Assembly (NCBI GenBank): GCA_046715235.1
Contig: JBKJZO010000217.1
Span: 1-34,669 of the forward strand
Length of the DNA stretch: 34,669 nucleotides
Source of the DNA: JBKJZO01 sp046715235
GTDB lineage: Bacteria > Actinomycetota > Actinomycetes > BP-191
Reading direction: 5' to 3'
Shown here in pieces: positions 21,968 to 30,537 of this stretch. Every line of letters begins with the position of its first letter. Position 1 is the stretch's first letter. The notes below the pieces were generated by a model. That model worked only from the letters and a program-made list of their open reading frames with translations. It was not told the origin of the DNA and did no database searches. Both the position numbers and the translations under genes were made by a program.

Positions 21968-23283
21968 CGTACGCCCGCCGCTATCAGGCGACGCGGCGCG
22001 TCAGGTATGCCGGCCCAGTGCGTGTGCAGGTAGGAGGCGTGCAGGGTCGGCGAGACGAAACCCTCGCGCCGCTCACCGATGCGCCAAGCGGGCGATGCGC
22101 CCGCTGGCGGGTCGACCAGCGAGTAGTGGAACTCGTGCGCGCGGACCGTGGTGCCGGCGGCGACGACAACCGAATCGGTGGCGGCGACGGCACTCCGGTA
22201 GCCGAGCGCGAGGCGCTTACCGAGATGGGCGTCGGCGTCGATGACACCGCACATGTCGTAGCCGTCGAGGCTGCGCACCAGGTAGAGCAAGCCGCCGCAC
22301 TCGGCGACGATCGGCCCTTCGAAGGCCGCGATCTCCTTACGCATCAGGTCATTCGCACTGAGCTCGGCGGCGTACGACTCGGGGAACCCGCCCGGCAGGT
22401 ACAGCGCAGCGGCCTCGGGCAGGAACTCGTCGACGCAGGGGTCGAAGACCGTGACGTCGGCACCAAGCGCAGCGAGCATCTCGACGTGCTCCACGTAGGT
22501 GAAGGAGAACGCGCTGCCACCCGCGACCGCGACGGGAACGGTGGAGCCGGATGGGTCAGGGGGCTGCCAGGCCGGGCCGTCGACGGGCGGAGCCGATCGA
22601 GCGATGTGGAGCAGCGCATCGAGATCGCAGCCGGCGGCGACCGCTGCGGCCAGCGCCCGCAGGTCGTGTTGCGCGGCGGAGAGTCGCTCCCCCACCGGGA
22701 TGAGTCCGAGATGGCGCGACGGTGTCGCGAAAGCGTCGTCGCGCGGCAACACACCCACGACCGGAATTCCGAGCGGGCGCAGCGCTTCGCGCAGGATCCC
22801 TTCGTGCGTAGGCGATCCCACCTTGTTGAGGATGACGCCCGCGACGCGGACACCAGGGTCGTACGCCGCGAAGCCGGCCACCAGCGCGGCCACCGACCGG
22901 CCCACCGAGCGCGCGTCGACGACCAGCACGACCGGCGCGTCGAGCAGCTTGGCCACCTGCGCGGTCGATGCCAGTTCACCTAAACCGGTGGCGCCGTCGT
23001 ACAGGCCCATCACGCCTTCGACAATCGCGATGTCGGCACCATGCGCACCGTGCAGGAACAGCGGCGCGATGAGTTCGGGCCCGCACAGGAACGCGTCGAG
23101 GTTGCGACCCGGGCGGCCGGTCGCGAGCGCGTGGTAGCTGGGGTCGATGAAATCGGGCCCGACCTTGTGCGGCGACACCGCCAATCCGCGGGCGCGCAAA
23201 GCCGCCATCAAACCGGTGGCGACGGTCGTCTTGCCGCTGCCCGACGAAGGCGCGGCGATGACCAGGCGCGGGATCGATGTCAC
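21964..23283 (-). CDS. cobB: Cobyrinate / hydrogenobyrinate a,c-diamide synthase
   Basis: CobB/CbiA, 439 residues, uses ATP and glutamine to amidate the a and c side chains. The N-terminal dethiobiotin synthetase-like domain has the P-loop APSSGSGKTT (11-20) and GPDFIDPSYH; the C-terminal class I glutaminase domain has LYLPGGFPE and the nucleophile Cys329 in VAECGGLLYL, with His in AHEFHYS. The GTG at 23283 overlaps the cobO stop as GTGA; a second GTG one codon upstream is equally in frame. With CobN/ChlID present the substrate is probably metal-free hydrogenobyrinate, but this is inferred. Confidence 0.95.
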   Translation of the reverse strand: MTSIPRLVIAAPSSGSGKTTVATGLMAALRARGLAVSPHKVGPDFIDPSYHALATGRPGRNLDAFLCGPELIAPLFLHGAHGADIAIVEGVMGLYDGATGLGELASTAQVAKLLDAPVVLVVDARSVGRSVAALVAGFAAYDPGVRVAGVILNKVGSPTHEGILREALRPLGIPVVGVLPRDDAFATPSRHLGLIPVGERLSAAQHDLRALAAAVAAGCDLDALLHIARSAPPVDGPAWQPPDPSGSTVPVAVAGGSAFSFTYVEHVEMLAALGADVTVFDPCVDEFLPEAAALYLPGGFPESYAAELSANDLMRKEIAAFEGPIVAECGGLLYLVRSLDGYDMCGVIDADAHLGKRLALGYRSAVAATDSVVVAAGTTVRAHEFHYSLVDPPAGASPAWRIGERREGFVSPTLHASYLHTHWAGIPDAPRRLIAAGVR

Positions 23284-23855
23284 CACTCGATCCCCTTCTG
23301 GCCCTTTTCGCCGGCGTCGAAGGGATGCTTGACCTTCGTCATCTCCGTGACGATGTCGGCCGCGTCGATGAGTTCCTGCGGCGCGCCGCGCCCGGTGATG
23401 ACGACGTGCTGCGTGCCTTCACGAGCAGCAAGCACGTCGAGCACGTCACTGACGGGCACCCACCCGCGGGACATGACGTAGGTGAACTCGTCGAGGATCA
23501 GCAGTTGATAGCTCTGAGCATTGAGCGCCGCCTTCACTTCCTCCCAGCCCTGTCGCGCGAGGTCCTCCGACGCCGCGGCTTCGCGCTGGATCCATGACCA
23601 GCTCGAGCCCATCTTGTGCCAGTCGATGCCGAGCTTCTCCGCGGCCTTCTCCTCGCCGACCTTCCACTTGCTCGACTTCACGAACTGGAACACCCCGACG
23701 TTCCAGTCCTGCGCCCAGCCGCGCAGCATCAGGCCGAACGCCGCGGTCGACTTCCCCTTGCCGGTGCCGGTGTGCACGATCAGCCGCGGCTTCACCCGGC
23801 GTACCCGGGTGGTGAGTCCGTCGTCCGGCACGACATCCGGTTTCCCCTGTGGCAT
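23280..23855 (-). CDS. cobO: Corrinoid adenosyltransferase
   Basis: CobA/CobO/BtuR-type ATP:co(I)rrinoid adenosyltransferase of 191 residues; forms the cobalt-carbon bond to 5'-deoxyadenosine. The P-loop GTGKGKST (30-37) is the family form; further blocks are FQFVKSSKWKVGEE, DEFTYVMSRGW and VVITGRGAPQELIDAADIVTEM. The C-terminus FDAGEKGQKGIEW is the usual end. Its ATG shares one base with the chelatase stop (TGATG). Length is normal. Confidence 0.96.
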   Translation of the reverse strand: MPQGKPDVVPDDGLTTRVRRVKPRLIVHTGTGKGKSTAAFGLMLRGWAQDWNVGVFQFVKSSKWKVGEEKAAEKLGIDWHKMGSSWSWIQREAAASEDLARQGWEEVKAALNAQSYQLLILDEFTYVMSRGWVPVSDVLDVLAAREGTQHVVITGRGAPQELIDAADIVTEMTKVKHPFDAGEKGQKGIEW

Positions 23856-25840
23856 CAGGCGGCCCGCCCACGGGTGAGCCGTCGTACGACGCCCGCGACG
23901 TTTGCGGCGTCGAGCTCCTCGAGCCGCAAGGGCAAGGCGCCCATGTGGTCGGCGAGCTGCGCCGCCAGCCCGAGGCGGACGGCCCCGTGCTCCGCGTCGA
24001 CGACGACCGACGAGACGCCCAGCGATCCGACGTGGCGAGCCGCGGCGCAGGCGTCCTCGAAAGGTCGCTGCCCGGCCGTTGCGCGACCGTCGGTCACGAC
24101 GACGAGCAGCGGACGACGGTCAGGGTCACGGATGCGCTCGACCCGCAGCAACTCGCCGGCGCGCAGGAGCCCGCCGGCCAGTGGCGTGCGCCCGCCCGTA
24201 CGCAGGTCGGCCAGACGCGTGGCCGCGATGTCGACACTCGACGTCGGCGGGAGCACCAGCTCGGCCGACTCGCCGCGAAAGGTGATCAGTGCAACCTTGT
24301 CGCGCCGCTGGTAGGCGTCGACCAGCAGGCTCAGCACCGCGCCTTTGACCGCCGTCATCCGCTGCCGGGCGGCCATCGAGCCGCTGGCGTCGACGAGGAA
24401 GACGACGAGGTTGCCCTCACGTCCTTCGAGCACCGACTCGCGCAGGTCGTCGCGGTCGAGCAGCAACCCGGGCGCGTTGCGGCCTCGACGGCGCTGATGG
24501 GGCGCGGCAGCGCGCAACGTCGCCGCGGCGTGCAGTTTCCTCAGCGCGCCGCGGGGTCGCCGCGATGCCGTCACGCGTCCGTGGTCGCTCTCGGCGGCAC
24601 TGCGCCGGCCGGCAGCACCCACGCCCGTGCCGGCAGCCGTGAGCAGGATCGGGCGGAAGGTCGCTCCCGTCGGCGCGCTGGCCTGCTCGCGCGCCTGCTC
24701 ACCCGACTGCGGCGCTTCGCCCGCGGGACTGCCATTGGTCGACGAGGACGAGGGCGGGGGCGCGCCGGAAGGCCCGTCGGGGTCGTGGTCGGGATCGTGG
24801 TCGGGTTCGTCGTCGGGCCCGCGGTCCTGCGGGGCACTGTCGCGCAACGCCTGATCGAGCTGCTGCTCGTCGAGCCCCGGCTGCTCGAACGGCGTACGAC
24901 GGCGCCGGTGCGGCAACGCGAGCAGGGCCGCGCGGCGTACGTCGTCGGTGCTCACTTCGTCGCGGCCTTCCCACGCCGCCAGAGCGATCGCGGTCTTGGC
25001 CATGACGATGTCGGCGCGAAGCCCGTCGACCTCGAACGACGCGCAGACGGCCGTGATCTGGGCGAGAGCGGAATCGGAGAGTACGACGGCCGGCAGGAGC
25101 TCCCCGGCCGCGCTGATCTGCATGGCGAGATCGACGTCGTCGTCGTACCACTGCTTCGCGAACGCCTCGGGATCGGCCTCGTAGGCGAGGCGCCGGCGTA
25201 CGACCTCGGCCCGCTCGGCTGCGTCGCGGGTGCCCGCCACTTCGACGGTCAGCCCGAACCGGTCGAGCAGCTGCGGGCGCAGCTCGCCCTCCTCCGGGTT
25301 CATCGTGCCGACGAGGATGAAGCGCGAGGGGTGCCGGACCGAGACGCCCTCGCGCTCGACGTAGTTGGTGCCGAGCGCGGCGGCGTCGAGGAGCAGGTCG
25401 ACGAGGTGGTCGTGCAGCAGGTTGACCTCGTCGACGTACAGCACGCCGCGATGTGCGGCAGCCAGCAGGCCCGGCTCGAACGCCGTGACGCCCTGAGTCA
25501 GCGCGCGTTCGAGATCGAGTGAGCCGGTCAGCCGGTCCTCGCTCGCCCCCACCGGAAGCTCGACCAGCCGGGCCGGCCGATGGGCGGCGGCCGCATCGTC
25601 GGCATGCGGTCCGGCCGGGCAGCCGGGGTTGGGCTCGTCCGGGTCGCACGAGAACACGCACCCGTCGACCACGGATACGTCGGGCAGCAGGGCCGCGAGC
25701 GCGCGCACGATCGTCGACTTGGCGGTGCCCTTCTCGCCGCGCACCAGCACGCCGCCGATCGCCGGCGAGACCGCGTTGACAAGGAGCGCGAGCCGCAGTT
25801 CGTCGAGACCGACAACGGCCGAGAACGGGTACGGCGTCAC
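23855..25840 (-). CDS. Cobaltochelatase ATPase/VWA subunit (ChlI-ChlD fusion)
   Basis: Protein of 661 residues that partners CobN in ATP-dependent cobalt insertion. Residues 1-330 are the AAA+ ChlI/CobS-like motor: Walker A GEKGTAKST (35-43), a Cys-rich insertion (Cys61, Cys65, Cys74), Walker B LYVDEVN (134-140), and sensor block GTMNPEEGELRPQLLDRFG. Residues about 330-440 are an acidic, proline-rich linker with repeated Asp-Pro-Asp pairs. Residues 475-661 are a von Willebrand A domain with MIDAS motif DASGS (484-488) and a later VVVTDGRAT. One chain thus replaces separate CobS and CobT(chelatase). The GTG start at 25840 follows AAGG at seven bases. First gene of the operon, directly under the riboswitch. 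Confidence 0.94.
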   Translation of the reverse strand: MTPYPFSAVVGLDELRLALLVNAVSPAIGGVLVRGEKGTAKSTIVRALAALLPDVSVVDGCVFSCDPDEPNPGCPAGPHADDAAAAHRPARLVELPVGASEDRLTGSLDLERALTQGVTAFEPGLLAAAHRGVLYVDEVNLLHDHLVDLLLDAAALGTNYVEREGVSVRHPSRFILVGTMNPEEGELRPQLLDRFGLTVEVAGTRDAAERAEVVRRRLAYEADPEAFAKQWYDDDVDLAMQISAAGELLPAVVLSDSALAQITAVCASFEVDGLRADIVMAKTAIALAAWEGRDEVSTDDVRRAALLALPHRRRRTPFEQPGLDEQQLDQALRDSAPQDRGPDDEPDHDPDHDPDGPSGAPPPSSSSTNGSPAGEAPQSGEQAREQASAPTGATFRPILLTAAGTGVGAAGRRSAAESDHGRVTASRRPRGALRKLHAAATLRAAAPHQRRRGRNAPGLLLDRDDLRESVLEGREGNLVVFLVDASGSMAARQRMTAVKGAVLSLLVDAYQRRDKVALITFRGESAELVLPPTSSVDIAATRLADLRTGGRTPLAGGLLRAGELLRVERIRDPDRRPLLVVVTDGRATAGQRPFEDACAAARHVGSLGVSSVVVDAEHGAVRLGLAAQLADHMGALPLRLEELDAANVAGVVRRLTRGRAA

Positions 25841-25887
25841 GTCGGAGCCTTCCTCGGGGTACCCCGCCCCGGGTCGAAGGGACGACG

Positions 25888-26040
25888 GCGGCAGTGTCCT
25901 GGCTCCCGGATCACCGCTCGCCCCGCGCCTTCCCGACTCTCGTCAGTGGCCGCGTGCGGGGTCTGCTCCCCGGTGACAGTGGCGGGACCGCGCCGGACTC
26001 GCACCGGCTTCCTGCCCCTCCGTCGTTCGTGCGGGCGCAA
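25888..26040 (-). promoter_or_regulatory. Cobalamin riboswitch
   Basis: On the minus strand the leader of the chelatase gene reads through the diagnostic blocks of the B12 riboswitch: GAAGCCGGTGCGAGTCCGGC, then GGTCCCGCCACTGT, the internal GCCACTG, GGGAAGGCG, and finally the B12 box GAGCCAGGACACTGC (RNA sense, 25891-25905). This aptamer binds adenosylcobalamin and lowers expression when B12 is plentiful. Between aptamer and start is a self-complementary CGGGGTACCCCG (25855-25866), and the bases between the ribosome-binding site and GTG (GGCTCC, 25844-25849) are complementary to GGAGCC of the B12 box, suggesting translational control by sequestering the start region. It governs the 13-gene cob operon. 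Confidence 0.95.
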
Positions 26041-26061
26041 TGCTAGCGCCCCGCCCGGACG

Positions 26062-26169
26062 ATCGGTCACCTGCGGAATCGCCCGCCAAACGACCCTCGA
26101 TGCACTTCTGACCGATTCTGTTCGCCGCCCACGCTCAAGAGCCACGGTTTTGCGTGCACAATCGGTCAG
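26062..26169. promoter_or_regulatory. Three alternating ATCGGTCA sites upstream of the riboswitch
   Basis: ATCGGTCA occurs at 26062-26069 and 26161-26168, and its reverse complement TGACCGAT at 26109-26116. The outer pair extends to a 10-base inverted repeat CTGACCGATT / AATCGGTCAG (26108-26117 and 26160-26169). Centre spacing is about 47 and 52 bases. This is where the promoter of the cob operon should lie, so a regulator site cluster is plausible; no known regulator is assigned. Confidence 0.45.
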
Positions 26170-26301
26170 AGGTCACGGAGTTGGCAGCCAACGCTCGGCA
26201 CACGCCGAAAAGGTCGCGTGGTCATCTGGCCGCAACCCTCATGGACGCCTGGCCGCGATCTTCTTCCGGTCACTCGCTGCAAGCGCGGAACTCGGCTCGC
26301 G

Positions 26302-29300
26302 TCAGCGGGCTTCGAGGTCGCCTTCGAGCTCGAGGTACGTCGACCGCAGGGCATCGAGGGTCGCGGCGTCCGGTTCGGCCCACAGGGACCGGTCGGCGGC
26401 TTCGAGCAGCCGTTCGCTGATGCCGCGCAGCGCCCACGGGTTGGACTGCTTCATGAACTCGCGGACGTCCTCGTCCAGCACGTAGCGCTGCGCGAGCGTC
26501 TCGTACATCCAGTCGTCGACCACGCCGGCGGTCGCGTCGTAGCCGAAGAGGTAGTCGACCGTCGCGGCCAGCTCGAACGCGCCCTTGTAGCCGTGCCGCA
26601 TCATCGCGGCGATCCACTTCGGGTTGACGACGCGGGCGCGGAAGACGCGCTTGGTCTCCTCGGCGAGGGTCCGGGTCTTGACCGCGTCGGTCACAGCCGA
26701 GTCGCCGACGTACGCCGTCGGGCTCGTGCCAGTCAAGGCGCGGACCGCCGCGATCATGCCGCCGTGGTACTGGAAGTAGTCGTCGGAGTCGACGATGTCG
26801 TGCTCGCGGTTGTCCTGGTTCTTCGCGGCGACGCGGATGCGCCGGTAGACCGTCTCCATGTCGTCGCGAGCGGGCGCGCCGTCGAAGCCGCGGCCGTAGG
26901 CGTAGCCGCCCCATACCGTGTAGACCTCGGCGAGGTCGGCGTCGGTGCGCCAGTTGCGCGAGTCGATCAGCGGCAGCAGCCCGGCGCCGTACGCCCCCGG
27001 CTTGGAGCCGAAGATGCGGGTCGTCGCGCGCCGCTGGTCGCCGTGCGCGGCCAGGTCTAGCCGCGCGTGCCGGGCAAGGTAGTTGGCGTCGTCCGGCTCG
27101 ACGAGCGCCGCGACAGTGCTGATCGCGTCGTCGAGCATCGCCACCACATGCGGGAACGCGTCACGGAAGAAGCCGCTGATCCGCAAGGTCACGTCGATGC
27201 GCGGGCGACCAAGCTCTTCCAGCGGTACGACGGCGAATCCCGTCACGCGCCGCGACGCGTCGTCCCACTCCGGCCGGCACCCCAACAGCGCCAGCACCTG
27301 CGCGATGTCGTCGCCCTGGGTGCGCATCGCCGACGTACCCCAGACGACGAGGCCGACCGACTCGGGGTAGTCGCCGTTGTCGGCCAGGTAGCGGTTGAGC
27401 AGCGAATCGGCGAGGGCCACGCCGACGTCCCACGCGAGCCGGGACGGGATCGCCTTGGGGTCGACCGAGTAGAAGTTGCGGCCGGTCGGGAGTACACCGA
27501 CGAGCCCGCGGGTGGGCGAGCCCGACGGGCCGGCCGGCACGAACCGCCCGTCGAGGCCGGCGAGCAGGTTGCCGATCTCGTCGGTGGTGCGGTCGAGACG
27601 CGGCACGACTTCGGTCGCGGCGAACTCCAGCACGCGGACGGCCTCGTCGATCGGCTCCCCCGCGACGTCGAGGCAGGCACCCATCGCTTTGTCCGGATCC
27701 CAGCCGGCGCCGTCCATCGCTTCGACCAGCTCGCGCGCCAGTGATTCGAGCAGGTCGATCGCGTCGGCGCCCGTGTTCGCCGGCCCGGGCACGGTCGCGC
27801 GCAGAGCCAGCGGTACGGCGACCGCCTCGCCCGGCGCGGCCAGCAGCGTCTTCTCGTCGAGACCGAAGTGCGCGGCGAGCGAGCGCCGCAATCCGGGCAC
27901 GGCCCCTCCCGCGCCCCCCCACGTCTGCACCGCGCGCAGGATCGCCAGCACGAGGTTGACCCGCGCCTCGCCGACAGGGACACCGCCGAGGATGTGCAAG
28001 CCGTCGCGGATCTGCACGTCCTTGATCTCGCACAGGTAGCCGTCGACGTGCAGCAGGAACTCGTCGAACTCGTCGTCGTGCGGCGCGGAGTCCAGATGCA
28101 GGTCATGGTGCAGTTGCGCCTGCTGCACAAGCTCCCAGATCTGCGCGCGGATCGTCGGCAGCTTCGTCGGGTCGAGCGCCGCAACCGTCGCGTGCTCGTC
28201 GAGCAGCTGCTCGAGCTTTGCCAGCTCGTTGTAGGTGTCGGCCCGTGCCATCGGCGGGATCAGGTGGTCGACGATCGTCGCGTGCCCGCGCCGCTTGGCC
28301 TGCGTGCCCTCGCCCGGGTCGTTGACGATGAACGGGTAGAACAGCGGCATCGCGCCCAGCACCGCGTCGGGCGCACACTCCGCCGACAGCCCCAATCCCT
28401 TACCTGGCAGCCATTCCAGCGTGCCGTGCTTGCCGAGGTGGATGACCGCGTCGGCGCCCCAATCACGGTCGAGCCACCGGTACGCGGCGAGGTAGTGATG
28501 CGACGGCGGCAGGTCTGGGTCGTGGTAGATCGCGACCGGGTTCTCGCCGAACCCGCGCGGCGGCTGGATCATCAGCATGACGTTGCCGAACGAGAGCGAC
28601 GCGAGTACGACGTCGCCGCGGTCGACGTACAACTCCCCTGGCGCTTCACCCCAGTGCTCGACGACCGACTCGCGTAGCGACTGCGGCAGCTCGGCGAACC
28701 ACGCCGCGTAGTCTCCGCCGCGGACGCGCGCCGTCGCAGCCTCGAGCTGGTCCTCCGTCAGCCACTCGACGTCGTGACCCCCCGACGCGATGAGCTGGTG
28801 GATGAGCGAGTCGCCGTCCTCGGGAAACTCCCCGACGGTGTAACCGGCGGCGCGCATCGCCTGCAGCAGCACGACAGCCGAGGCCGGAGTGTCGAGTCCG
28901 ACGGCGTTGCCGACCCGCGAGTGCTTGGTCGGGTACGACGACAGCACAATCGCGATTCGCTTGTCGCTGTTGGGCTTGTGGCGCAATCGCGCGTGCCGGA
29001 CAGCGATGTCGGCAAGCCGCCGCGCGCGTTCGGCATCGGCGACGTAGGCCGCGACGCCGTCCGGCCCGGCCTCCTTGAACGAGAAGGGAACGGTGACCAG
29101 TCGGCCGTCGAACTCGGGGATCGCGACCTGCATCGCGGCGTCGATCGGAGCCAGCGCGCCGGACGACGACTCCCACGACGCGCGCGACGACGTAAGGCAA
29201 AGTCCTTGCAGCACAGGCACATCGAGGTCGTTGAGGACATGCGCGTCCCACGCCTCCGCGTCGGCGGCGTTGGATCCGCCGGACGCGAGCACGGTCGTGA

Positions 29301-29964
29301 TGAGTGCGTCGACGCGACCGCGCAGCAGCTCGTCGACGACGTCGACAGCGCCATCCGCACCAGGCCGCAGCGAGTAGCAGTAGACAGGCAGCGCGTTGCC
29401 GCCGGCGACCTCGATCGCGTCGCACAGCACGTCGACGAAACCGGCATTGCCGCTGAGCTCGTGGGCGCGGTAGAAGACGACGCCGATCGTCGGGCGCGCC
29501 GGATCGTGCGCGCGGGCGCCGCGGACGCCGTACGCCGGCAGCTCGGCCGGGGGCTCGAAACCGAAGCCTTCGAGCAACACCGTGTCCGCGAGGAATCGCA
29601 GTGCCTGCGCGGCGTTGCGCGCTCCCCCAGCGGCGAAGTAGGCGTGCGCCTCGCGACCGACTCCGGCGGGGACCGTCGACGCAGCAGTCATGGCCGCATC
29701 TGGCGCGGACTCACCGCCAAGGCAGACGAGCGGTACGCCGCGAGCCGCGCACTCCGCGCGTAGAGCGTCGAAACCGTCGGGCCACGCGCCGCGTCCGCCC
29801 AGCAGTCGTACGACGACCAGCCCGACACCATCGAGCGAGACCTGGGATGCGCCGGGCACCGCCGTCACGACCTCGGGAAAACCTTTCGGCAGCAACGAGA
29901 TCGCCGAGCGGGTAGCGAGGAGGTCGGTGTCAGCCGTGGAGACGACGAGAACGCTGCCGAGCAT
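26302..29964 (-). CDS. cobN: Cobaltochelatase large subunit
   Basis: CobN, 1220 residues, the porphyrin-binding subunit of aerobic-type cobaltochelatase; with the ChlID protein it inserts cobalt into hydrogenobyrinic acid a,c-diamide using ATP. It belongs to the CobN/BchH family: VLVVSTADTDLL at the N-terminus, VFYRAHELSGNAGFVDVL, the central catalytic region HLGKHGTLEWLPGKGLGLS, YPFIVNDPGEGTQAKRRGHATIVDHL, and C-terminal IFGSKPGAYGAGLLPLID and WGGYAYGRGFDG. I place the start at the ATG 29964 because the family begins just before VLLLSTSDTDL; an ATG at 30003 would add 13 residues; neither has a strong ribosome-binding site. It lies 461 bases upstream of the chlID gene on the same strand. Confidence 0.95.
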   Translation of the reverse strand: MLGSVLVVSTADTDLLATRSAISLLPKGFPEVVTAVPGASQVSLDGVGLVVVRLLGGRGAWPDGFDALRAECAARGVPLVCLGGESAPDAAMTAASTVPAGVGREAHAYFAAGGARNAAQALRFLADTVLLEGFGFEPPAELPAYGVRGARAHDPARPTIGVVFYRAHELSGNAGFVDVLCDAIEVAGGNALPVYCYSLRPGADGAVDVVDELLRGRVDALITTVLASGGSNAADAEAWDAHVLNDLDVPVLQGLCLTSSRASWESSSGALAPIDAAMQVAIPEFDGRLVTVPFSFKEAGPDGVAAYVADAERARRLADIAVRHARLRHKPNSDKRIAIVLSSYPTKHSRVGNAVGLDTPASAVVLLQAMRAAGYTVGEFPEDGDSLIHQLIASGGHDVEWLTEDQLEAATARVRGGDYAAWFAELPQSLRESVVEHWGEAPGELYVDRGDVVLASLSFGNVMLMIQPPRGFGENPVAIYHDPDLPPSHHYLAAYRWLDRDWGADAVIHLGKHGTLEWLPGKGLGLSAECAPDAVLGAMPLFYPFIVNDPGEGTQAKRRGHATIVDHLIPPMARADTYNELAKLEQLLDEHATVAALDPTKLPTIRAQIWELVQQAQLHHDLHLDSAPHDDEFDEFLLHVDGYLCEIKDVQIRDGLHILGGVPVGEARVNLVLAILRAVQTWGGAGGAVPGLRRSLAAHFGLDEKTLLAAPGEAVAVPLALRATVPGPANTGADAIDLLESLARELVEAMDGAGWDPDKAMGACLDVAGEPIDEAVRVLEFAATEVVPRLDRTTDEIGNLLAGLDGRFVPAGPSGSPTRGLVGVLPTGRNFYSVDPKAIPSRLAWDVGVALADSLLNRYLADNGDYPESVGLVVWGTSAMRTQGDDIAQVLALLGCRPEWDDASRRVTGFAVVPLEELGRPRIDVTLRISGFFRDAFPHVVAMLDDAISTVAALVEPDDANYLARHARLDLAAHGDQRRATTRIFGSKPGAYGAGLLPLIDSRNWRTDADLAEVYTVWGGYAYGRGFDGAPARDDMETVYRRIRVAAKNQDNREHDIVDSDDYFQYHGGMIAAVRALTGTSPTAYVGDSAVTDAVKTRTLAEETKRVFRARVVNPKWIAAMMRHGYKGAFELAATVDYLFGYDATAGVVDDWMYETLAQRYVLDEDVREFMKQSNPWALRGISERLLEAADRSLWAEPDAATLDALRSTYLELEGDLEAR

Positions 29965-30003
29965 GACCGCCAAATTCGAGGAGTTGCGGGGAGCCTGCAC
30001 CAT

Positions 30004-30537
30004 ACCCGCCGCCGTTCACACCTACGGTAGTGAGCCAAGTCAGGTCAGCAGAGGTGCCGAAGGTTCGAGGCCACTCACCTTCTGAGCGTCATCACGGCTC
30101 CGACGGTGCGGCCTTCCAAGCCGGCAACTGCCGGCGATCGCGACGAGCACGATGACACCCGCCGCCGTCCACCAACCGCCGCCTAATCACACAAAGAAAT
30201 CGGACAGGCCCCCCGCGAGCGTGACGCGCGGTCATGCCGATGAGCGCGCGTTGTTCTAAGCCCGCCCTGGAATACTGCCGTCGGAGCCTTGGGTACAGGT
30301 CTTGGGTGACGAGGCGCTAGAGAGCCGCCACCGGGACTGAATCGGCGGCGATCTTCACCTGGCGAGCACTGCCGGGAGTGGGCCGGATCAGGCACGCCAG
30401 TCGCGCGCGTACTTTGCCCACGGTGCATGAATCGGCGGCGAAGAATCCAGCTGTCCGCCGCTCACGGCTGCAGACTGGAGCGGGACTTTGCGGTCCGCGG
30501 ATCGGCTCGCGAGGGGCATCTGTGCGCCGCGCGTCGT
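30004..30537. other. Gene-poor spacer, cobN / ABC system
   Basis: No supported gene in 534 bases (counted from the upstream ATG of cobN). It must hold the cobN promoter. Visible structure: a hairpin GCCGGC-AACT-GCCGGC (30120-30135); a 14-base direct repeat TGAATCGGCGGCGA at 30338-30351 and 30428-30441, exactly 90 bases apart; and a segment near 30227-30253 resembling one at 34528-34557 on the other side of the ABC operon. No recognisable cobalamin aptamer was found ahead of cobN. Confidence 0.55.
30338..30441. repeat. 14-base direct repeat, 90 bases apart
   Basis: TGAATCGGCGGCGA is found at 30338-30351 and again at 30428-30441. The bases between are not obviously duplicated. It may be a pair of protein sites, the trace of a small insertion, or chance in GC-rich sequence. 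Confidence 0.4.

Noticed and set aside
23849..25522. Long plus-strand open frame (557 codons) antisense to the ChlID gene
   Set aside because: Shadow of a well-supported chelatase gene; no recognisable motif.
30004..30180. Second cobalamin riboswitch ahead of cobN
   Set aside because: Fragments such as GACCTGACTTGGCT look slightly like a B12 box, but the core blocks (GCCGGTGCGAGTCCGG, GCCACTGT) are absent.
30040..30186. Possible relic of a membrane-protein C-terminus on the minus strand
   Set aside because: One frame reads GWWTAAGVIVLVAIAG, an adjacent frame ends LEGRTVGAVMTLRR with a stop; a frameshifted relic is conceivable, but there is no start, no frame continuity and no identified relative.
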